This document shows, in pieces, positions 59,462 through 64,000 of a DNA stretch of 64,000 nt. Positions within the stretch are counted from its first letter, which is position 1. Each line of letters begins with the position of its first letter. Origin of the DNA: Lachnospiraceae bacterium (GTDB taxonomy: Bacteria > Bacillota > Clostridia > Lachnospirales > Lachnospiraceae); contig CAJTDD010000005.1 of assembly GCA_910574885.1 (NCBI GenBank), positions 124,001 through 188,000 on the forward strand. The letters are read 5' to 3'. A program made the position numbers and the translations under genes. Below the pieces are notes generated by a model. It had not been told where the DNA came from. It ran no database searches and saw only the letters and a program-made list of their open reading frames with translations.

Positions 59462-61342
59462 ATGGAGAAGGGAATCGGAGAACTACTGACAAAGCTCCGG
59501 AAGGAGGCTGGATACACACAAAGCCAACTCTGCAAAGGTCTTTATTCCTTATCTACTTATGCAAGAATAGAGACAGATCAGTCAGAGCCGGGATATTTTG
59601 AACTGGACCGATTATTTGAGAGGATGGGAAAGTCAACAGATCGGATAGAATACATCCTGCCGCTGGATGTGTATGAACTGTATGAACTGCAATATTATGT
59701 GCAGAGGGCGATTTGCCACCGGGATATGGGAGAGGCGGAGAAGGTGTTGTATCAATACGGAAAAAAGAAGCAGGCGAAGCAGCCGCTCCACCGTCAGTAC
59801 ATTTGTCAGGAGACGGCGCAGCTCTTGTGGCTGAAAGCCGTATCCGAAGAAAACGCAGGGCGGCAAATCAGGGCAGACATCATCGAAGAAATTTTGCGCC
59901 TGATTGAAGAGGCAATCGTCCAGACAATGGATTCCGAAACATGCTTAAAAGATGGCGGTGCGCTGAGTGCGGAAGAACTAAGGCTACTTTTGTTCCGGTG
60001 GGAAGTAAGCCGGAAAAGCCCATATGCAAGAGGGGAAGAAGAACTGGAAGAGGTAATTCAATATTTGAAACAGAATTCATTCGAGGAAACGGAACTGGCA
60101 AAGGTGTACCCGTATGCCGTGCTGCTTTTTGTGGAACAAAAAAAGGAAATAGGAGATTATGATAGATGCTGTTATTTGCTGAGAACTGCGTTGGAGGTGT
60201 TGCGTAATACAGGACGAGTACTCTATATGGCTGAAATCTTGAATGCATATGCAGAGGTTTTAAAAAGGGGAAACGAAGATGTGCAGAAAATCCAAGAACT
60301 GGAAAGCCAGAACCGGTCGCTCCTGGCACTGGAGGAAGAGGCAGATATCCACTTGCAGAATTACAGGTTATTCCATAACTGGAACAGGTCGTTTGAACTG
60401 GATTATGAGCTGATTCGCCAGGAGCGGATTGCAGGAGGTTATGTGCAGGCAGAGCTTGCGGAAGGAATCTGTGAGCCTGAGACATTATCGCGGATTGAAA
60501 GTGGAAAGCGCAAGCCAAACAGAAGAAATATGGAAGCCATAATGGAGAAGATGCAAAGGGAGAGAAAGAGAGTTTCCATGATGGTTGTGGCAGAGCAATA
60601 CAATGCATTAGAGTTGGAGAGAAAAATAACTGTTTGTAATACGCAGCATGAATATGAAAAGGCGAGAGAACTTATCACAGAATTAGAGAACCGAATAGAT
60701 ATGGGGAAGAACCGAAATCAGCAATATGTTGGTATGAAAAAATTGATGTGTCTGAATCACTATCAGAAAATTGATGTAGATGAGGATATTTTGCAGTTAA
60801 ACAATTTGTTGTCATTGACGCTTAATGATAGAAAACATGTTTTTAACCATAGTTTATCAGAAACAGAGAATATAATTTTAAATCTTTTGGCAGATGCTTA
60901 TGAAAAAAAAGGAGAAGTAGATAAAGCTTTTTTAATTTGGGAAGAACTGATAAAGAAATGTGAAAGTAAAAGAGTACATCCGGTGTTTAATATTAGAAGT
61001 TGGGAGCTTATGACTGCGAATTATGCGGGAACAATGGAAACGTATGGTATTTTAGATAAAGCAATGCAACTCTGCCCAATCTGGGCAGAGAGGGTTTTAA
61101 GTATAGGGAAGGGGGGACAGGTTGGAAGAATGCTTTCAATCAAAGCCTGTGTGTTAGAAAAACAAAATGATGAACGGTGTATAGAAAGATTTCATCAGGC
61201 ATTAGATATATTAAAGCTGATGAAAAATACATATCGCTATAATTGCAATCGGGAGTATTTAAAAGAGAAAGGGATACTTGAGAAGGTGGAAGCTATGGGA
61301 TATCCTCAGCACTATCACCAGGCTCTGTCTGTGGAGGAATAA
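59462..61342 (+). CDS. Large regulator with two XRE-type HTH domains and TPR-like helical repeats
   Basis: A protein of 626 residues. The first HTH (~4-60) reads LLTKLRKEAGYTQSQLCKGL, then STYARIETDQSEPGYFELDR. A helical TPR-like region follows (~75-310). The second HTH (~316-365) reads LIRQERIAGGYVQAELAEGI, TLSRIESGKRKPNRRNME. More TPR-like helices (~395-600; LLADAYEKKGEVDKAFLIWE) complete the protein. TPR-HTH proteins of the RRNPP type sense short peptides, but two HTHs is unusual for them. AAAGGA upstream supports ATG 59462 over 59444. The last third is visibly more AT-rich than the first two, suggesting recombination. Confidence 0.82.
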   Translation: MEKGIGELLTKLRKEAGYTQSQLCKGLYSLSTYARIETDQSEPGYFELDRLFERMGKSTDRIEYILPLDVYELYELQYYVQRAICHRDMGEAEKVLYQYGKKKQAKQPLHRQYICQETAQLLWLKAVSEENAGRQIRADIIEEILRLIEEAIVQTMDSETCLKDGGALSAEELRLLLFRWEVSRKSPYARGEEELEEVIQYLKQNSFEETELAKVYPYAVLLFVEQKKEIGDYDRCCYLLRTALEVLRNTGRVLYMAEILNAYAEVLKRGNEDVQKIQELESQNRSLLALEEEADIHLQNYRLFHNWNRSFELDYELIRQERIAGGYVQAELAEGICEPETLSRIESGKRKPNRRNMEAIMEKMQRERKRVSMMVVAEQYNALELERKITVCNTQHEYEKARELITELENRIDMGKNRNQQYVGMKKLMCLNHYQKIDVDEDILQLNNLLSLTLNDRKHVFNHSLSETENIILNLLADAYEKKGEVDKAFLIWEELIKKCESKRVHPVFNIRSWELMTANYAGTMETYGILDKAMQLCPIWAERVLSIGKGGQVGRMLSIKACVLEKQNDERCIERFHQALDILKLMKNTYRYNCNREYLKEKGILEKVEAMGYPQHYHQALSVEE

Positions 61343-61495
61343 TCTGATGAGTGGAAATATCACATAATGTAATAATGGAGCTGTTATCAGCAAGTGTCAG
61401 GGTAAAAAGTAATCCGAATAAGCAAATAATTTTTTAAATATGTTTTTTCATATAGAACACCTTCTTTCGCTTTATTATTATAGTATGATAAAAAC

Positions 61496-61550
61496 AAAAA
61501 AACATGACGTTTTATGAAAATAAAATTCCCATAAAACGTCATGTTTTTTT
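61496..61550. terminator. Perfect 21-bp inverted repeat, bidirectional terminator
   Basis: A7 plus CATGACGTTTTATG (61496-61516) is the exact complement of CATAAAACGTCATG plus T7 (61530-61550), with a 13-nt loop. T-runs on both strands let it terminate both directions. It lies 154 bp after the regulator stop. The stretch 61343-61495 shows no plus-strand gene; on the minus strand a TATAAT box (61482-61477) precedes GAAGGTG and a 5-codon ORF. Confidence 0.85.
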
Positions 61551-61629
61551 GTGTGGACGAGATGTATGATATAGGCACAGTAAGAGATGCAAACAAGCTC
61601 TTACAAAATAAAATAAGGAGGGTCACAAA

Positions 61630-61656
61630 ATGCAGGAAAGAGTTATCTGCATGTAA
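61630..61656 (+). CDS. Eight-codon leader ORF
   Basis: AAGGAGGG (61615-61622) lies 7 nt before ATG 61630. The ORF encodes MQERVICM and stops with TAA at 61654-61656, exactly where the left arm of the next hairpin begins. A strong ribosome site on so short an ORF suggests a leader peptide that lets a ribosome influence the following hairpin. Confidence 0.45.
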   Translation: MQERVICM

Positions 61657-61709
61657 AACGGGGTATATCTAATTGCTTAGTAATTAGGTATAACCTCGTT
61701 TTATTAATA
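61655..61709 (+). terminator. Leader terminator/attenuator hairpin
   Basis: AAAACGGGGTATATCTAATT (from 61655) pairs with the segment 61682-61702 that ends CCTCGTTTT, about 18 of 20 positions allowing wobble and one bulge, with a short GCTTAGT loop, followed by ATTAATAA. It starts at the stop codon of the eight-codon ORF. Confidence 0.6.
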
Positions 61710-61734
61710 AAGTATGAATTAAAGGAATAAAAAT

Positions 61735-61767
61735 ATGGAATTGTCAAAAGATTTATTAAAATATTAA
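61735..61767 (+). CDS. Ten-codon ORF, possible peptide or second leader
   Basis: AAAGGA (61721-61726) precedes ATG 61735; the product is MELSKDLLKY. It lies between the attenuator-like hairpin and the exporter promoter. It could be a leader, a remnant of a peptide precursor, or chance. Confidence 0.25.
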   Translation: MELSKDLLKY

Positions 61768-61824
61768 GTTAAAATTATTTTGATTTCAGAGGCAGAAAAC
61801 TAACCTAACATCCAAAGGATGTTA

Positions 61825-61859
61825 TTGAAAAGGTAAATACTGTATGGTATACTTATACC
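61825..61859 (+). promoter_or_regulatory. Promoter of the ABC exporter with an operator dyad over the -10 box
   Basis: TTGAAA (61825-61830) and TATACT (61848-61853) are 17 bp apart. The dyad GGTATA-CT-TATACC (61846-61859) overlaps the -10 box, so a bound repressor would block the promoter. Confidence 0.65.
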
Positions 61860-61919
61860 GTAAATAGGTTGCGGAAAGAAAAGATCAGGAAGTTATGGGT
61901 TATGTAAAGGGAGATATCT

Positions 61920-63479
61920 ATGAAAAGACTATTTAAGTATCAGAATTTTTTCTTGTTTATGCTGTTTTTATCGCTGCTAAGCGCAGTAATTACGTTAATC
62001 AGTCCAGTACTGATTAATTTATGGTCGAAGATGGGTGTTGGACTGTCAACACAGAAGATTATAAACTTGTTTTTGATTCTTGTTATTTCAGTTGTGCTGG
62101 ATGTATTGCTGACAATATGCAGAGAGAAATTTGCGAAGCAATATAATATAGCCAATTTTAATAATTATATTTCCAAATACTGCGCCCTTCGCTATGACAT
62201 GATTCAGGAAGAAGGTCCGTCCAATCTTTTAAACCGTATACAGATTGCGGTGAATAACTTATATTCGTTTATGACGGAAAGTTATATTCAGATTTGGTCA
62301 AGCCTGTTGATTCTGATTACGATTTTGGTAATTACACTGTTTCAAAGTTTATGGGTTTCCGGAATTATGTTTATGCTGATTTTTGTTCAATACTTTGGAT
62401 ATAAATTATTGAACAAGGAGTTGGCAAGACGCTCCGAGGTGCTGCAGCGGGAAAATTCAACCGGATTTCAGCAGTTGTTGTCTTTTCTCGGACAGACAGA
62501 TTATTTGAAACAGAGCAGTGATTTTGAGGTTTTGGAGATGCAGGTGCAGCCGGCGGTGGAGCGAATTTACGGCAGTATGGCGGATATCAATGTGTTTGCG
62601 CAGACTTCCTCCAAAGTATTGCGTTCTATCAGTCAGATAGCACAGACAATGGTGATGGCGCTGACCGTTTTTCAGTATCTTGAAGCAGACGGAAGCCCGT
62701 TGATGATGGTACTGATGGTTGTTCTTTTCCCGATTTATACAAGCAATCTCAATATGGTGACGAATGCGAATCTGAGTAAACAGAATCTAAATGTGTCGAA
62801 AGAATTTATCAGTCAGATGGATGAGAACCGGGAGACAGATGGAACCCAAAGAATTTCTCAGATTTCCTCCATTCGTTTTGACATAGATACGCTTCAGATT
62901 AAAGAGAAGGTACTTGCCCGCGATATTCAGGGCAGTTTTCAATATGGCGATGTCGTGTGGGTCAAAGGAGAAAGCGGGAAGGGAAAAAGCACGCTGGTTA
63001 AAATGCTTTTGAAATTCCGGGAATGTGACGGTATTTTTATCAATGACATTTCGTTGAAGGATGTAACCAATGCGTCGCTGAGAAGCCGAATGAACTATTT
63101 GTCGCAGAATGTTCCGATTGTGAAAGGTACTCTGAGAGAGAATCTGTTTTTTAATATAAAATGGGATAAGGAAAGGGAAGAAAAACTAAAGCATGAACCG
63201 ATTCTTCAGAGTATTTTGGCGAATAAGAACATGGATTCATTGATTGATGAAAATGGTACAAATTTATCCGGTGGAGAAAAACAGCGAATTGCGTTGGCGA
63301 GAGCTCTTTATGATGATGTAGATGTTATTATTCTTGACGAGGTGACAAGCAATATAGATAAAGAAAGTGCAGAAGTGATTTTAAAACGGATTATGTCCGG
63401 AAATGAACAGAAGATTATATTTATCATATCTCACGATTCAATGCCGGAATCATATGCAAATAAAATATTGCAGTTATAA
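61920..63479 (+). CDS. ABC exporter with fused membrane and ATPase domains
   Basis: A 519-residue half-transporter. The membrane domain (~10-285) has about six helices (FFLFMLFLSLLSAVITLISP; IWSSLLILITILVITLFQSL). The ATPase domain has Walker A KGESGKGKSTLVKML (~349-363), signature LSGGEKQRIALARAL, Walker B VIILDEVTSNID and the H-loop IISHD. It is shorter than a usual exporter (~580). Such proteins export peptides, lipids or drugs, or act in radical-SAM/RiPP and antibiotic loci. AAAGGGAG precedes ATG 61920. No second half-transporter gene follows, so it probably forms a homodimer. The substrate is unknown. Confidence 0.88.
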   Translation: MKRLFKYQNFFLFMLFLSLLSAVITLISPVLINLWSKMGVGLSTQKIINLFLILVISVVLDVLLTICREKFAKQYNIANFNNYISKYCALRYDMIQEEGPSNLLNRIQIAVNNLYSFMTESYIQIWSSLLILITILVITLFQSLWVSGIMFMLIFVQYFGYKLLNKELARRSEVLQRENSTGFQQLLSFLGQTDYLKQSSDFEVLEMQVQPAVERIYGSMADINVFAQTSSKVLRSISQIAQTMVMALTVFQYLEADGSPLMMVLMVVLFPIYTSNLNMVTNANLSKQNLNVSKEFISQMDENRETDGTQRISQISSIRFDIDTLQIKEKVLARDIQGSFQYGDVVWVKGESGKGKSTLVKMLLKFRECDGIFINDISLKDVTNASLRSRMNYLSQNVPIVKGTLRENLFFNIKWDKEREEKLKHEPILQSILANKNMDSLIDENGTNLSGGEKQRIALARALYDDVDVIILDEVTSNIDKESAEVILKRIMSGNEQKIIFIISHDSMPESYANKILQL

Positions 63480-63495
63480 TGCAATGAGCGAAAGA

Positions 63496-63544
63496 GCCTC
63501 TTGGATTGATATTATAATAAATATCAATTCAGGAGGTTTTTATT
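63496..63544 (+). terminator. Intrinsic terminator of the ABC exporter gene
   Basis: CCTCTTGGATTGATATT (from 63497) pairs with AATATCAATTCAGGAGG (ending 63536) over 17 positions with wobbles, then TTTTTATT. Its tail abuts the next promoter. Confidence 0.88.
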
Positions 63545-63598
63545 GACATTCCATAATTATTCTTATATAATAGTTATTGACTTGAAGTCAATAACTAT
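63543..63598 (+). promoter_or_regulatory. Consensus promoter with perfect 29-bp TetR operator
   Basis: TTGACA (63543-63548) and TATAAT (63566-63571) match consensus exactly with a 17-bp spacer. ATAGTTATTGACT (63570-63582), TGA, and AGTCAATAACTAT (63586-63598) form a perfect palindrome that begins in the -10 box and covers the start of transcription. It suits autorepression by the TetR protein encoded next. Confidence 0.9.
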
Positions 63599-63616
63599 TT
63601 GAGGAGGGAGAGGAAG

Positions 63617-64000
63617 TTGGCAAGACCAGTAAAAAAAGCGCCGGAACAATGGAAAAAGGAGATATTAGACGCCGCAAAGCAGTTATTTCTCTCGAAGAGC
63701 TATGAGGAAACCGCCATCACTGACATTATGGAGCTGGCAGGCGGCGCAAAGGGAATGTTTTACCGTTTCTTTCAGAGCAAGGAAGAAGTTATCCATGCCT
63801 TAGGCGATCAGATGTTTTTTGAAAATAATCCCTTTGAGGCAGTAGAGAACCGTTCTGATCTGAACGGGCTGCAAAAAATCCGAGAGGTACTTACATTTGA
63901 CAAAGCTGATAAAGAACGGGAAGAGATCAATACACAGGCGATTGCAATCCTGAAAGACCCGCATATTCTGGCAGCGGCAATCGAGGCAAACAGACGGGAA
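63617..64000 (+). CDS. TetR-family regulator, 3' end outside the window
   Basis: The frame is open to the right edge (128 codons visible). The start is TTG 63617, 8 nt after AGGAGGG (63602-63608). The N-terminal HTH is clear: WKKEILDAAKQLFLSKSYEE, TAITDIMELAGGAKGMFYRF and FQSKEEVIHALGDQMF. The following part is the start of the ligand-binding helical domain. It lies behind a strong promoter with a long palindromic operator, so it is probably autorepressed and controls a transporter gene further right; that is inference. Confidence 0.9.
   Translation, partial: MARPVKKAPEQWKKEILDAAKQLFLSKSYEETAITDIMELAGGAKGMFYRFFQSKEEVIHALGDQMFFENNPFEAVENRSDLNGLQKIREVLTFDKADKEREEINTQAIAILKDPHILAAAIEANRRE

Overview
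The window looks like chromosomal DNA of a Gram-positive gut Clostridium relative, most likely a Lachnospiraceae member. Reasons: the order mtaB - ireB - ruvX - DUF1292 - fur - RNase J, an HPr-like protein without the phosphorylatable His, paired LytR-CpsA-Psr proteins, strong AGGAGG ribosome sites with some TTG/GTG starts, and no outer-membrane functions. By eye the left third (1-16.6 kb) is AT-rich, 31.6-56.9 kb is more GC-rich, and 57-64 kb is a patchwork.

Region 1 (1-16.6 kb) is a co-directional surface-glycan locus: glycosyltransferases, an acyltransferase, a Wzm/Wzt-type ABC exporter, an anchored glycerophosphodiesterase-like protein, and a complete set of genes for CMP-legionaminic acid (legB, legC, a ptmE-like nucleotidyltransferase, legH, legI, legG, legF). 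It ends with GtrA, a double-domain GT2 and a GerMN lipoprotein joined by 4-bp overlaps. Export by ABC transporter suggests a nonulosonic-acid-bearing wall polymer or capsule rather than flagellar decoration.

Region 2 (16.7-31.6 kb) starts with a divergent XRE regulator and a MerR-methyltransferase fusion. The dTDP-rhamnose genes rmlABDC follow, behind a promoter with a 19-bp spacer that encloses a dyad, as expected for MerR control. Next come a second assembly machinery (polyprenyl-phosphate sugar transferase, Wzy-like polymerase, rhamnosyltransferase-like GT2s), two LCP ligases and a membrane protein with a cohesin-like domain and an Asp/Tyr-rich tail. glmS (31.65 kb) supplies GlcN-6-P and closes the block.

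Region 3 (33.6-51.1 kb) is mostly housekeeping: a PdaA-like deacetylase, a YdcF protein, a leucine-rich-repeat protein, a VWA/MoxR pair, an ArsC-like protein, adenosine deaminase, an HTH-Uma2 fusion, mntP, prmA-rsmE, cysteine desulfurase-thiI, the HPr-like protein, and the mtaB to RNase J run.

Region 4 (51.2-56.9 kb) holds an autoregulated YtrA-type GntR/ABC operon, which also contains an 11-residue-repeat small ORF, a ThrE-type exporter and a Ktr/Trk potassium uptake pair.

Region 5 (57-64 kb) is accessory: hairpin-rich noncoding DNA, a frameshifted gene remnant, an antitoxin beside a vapC gene with an internal deletion, two unknown coupled ORFs, a double-HTH/TPR regulator, a leader-peptide/hairpin arrangement before an ABC exporter, and a TetR gene that runs off the right edge behind a perfect 29-bp operator. 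No rRNA, tRNA, CRISPR array or intact transposase was seen.
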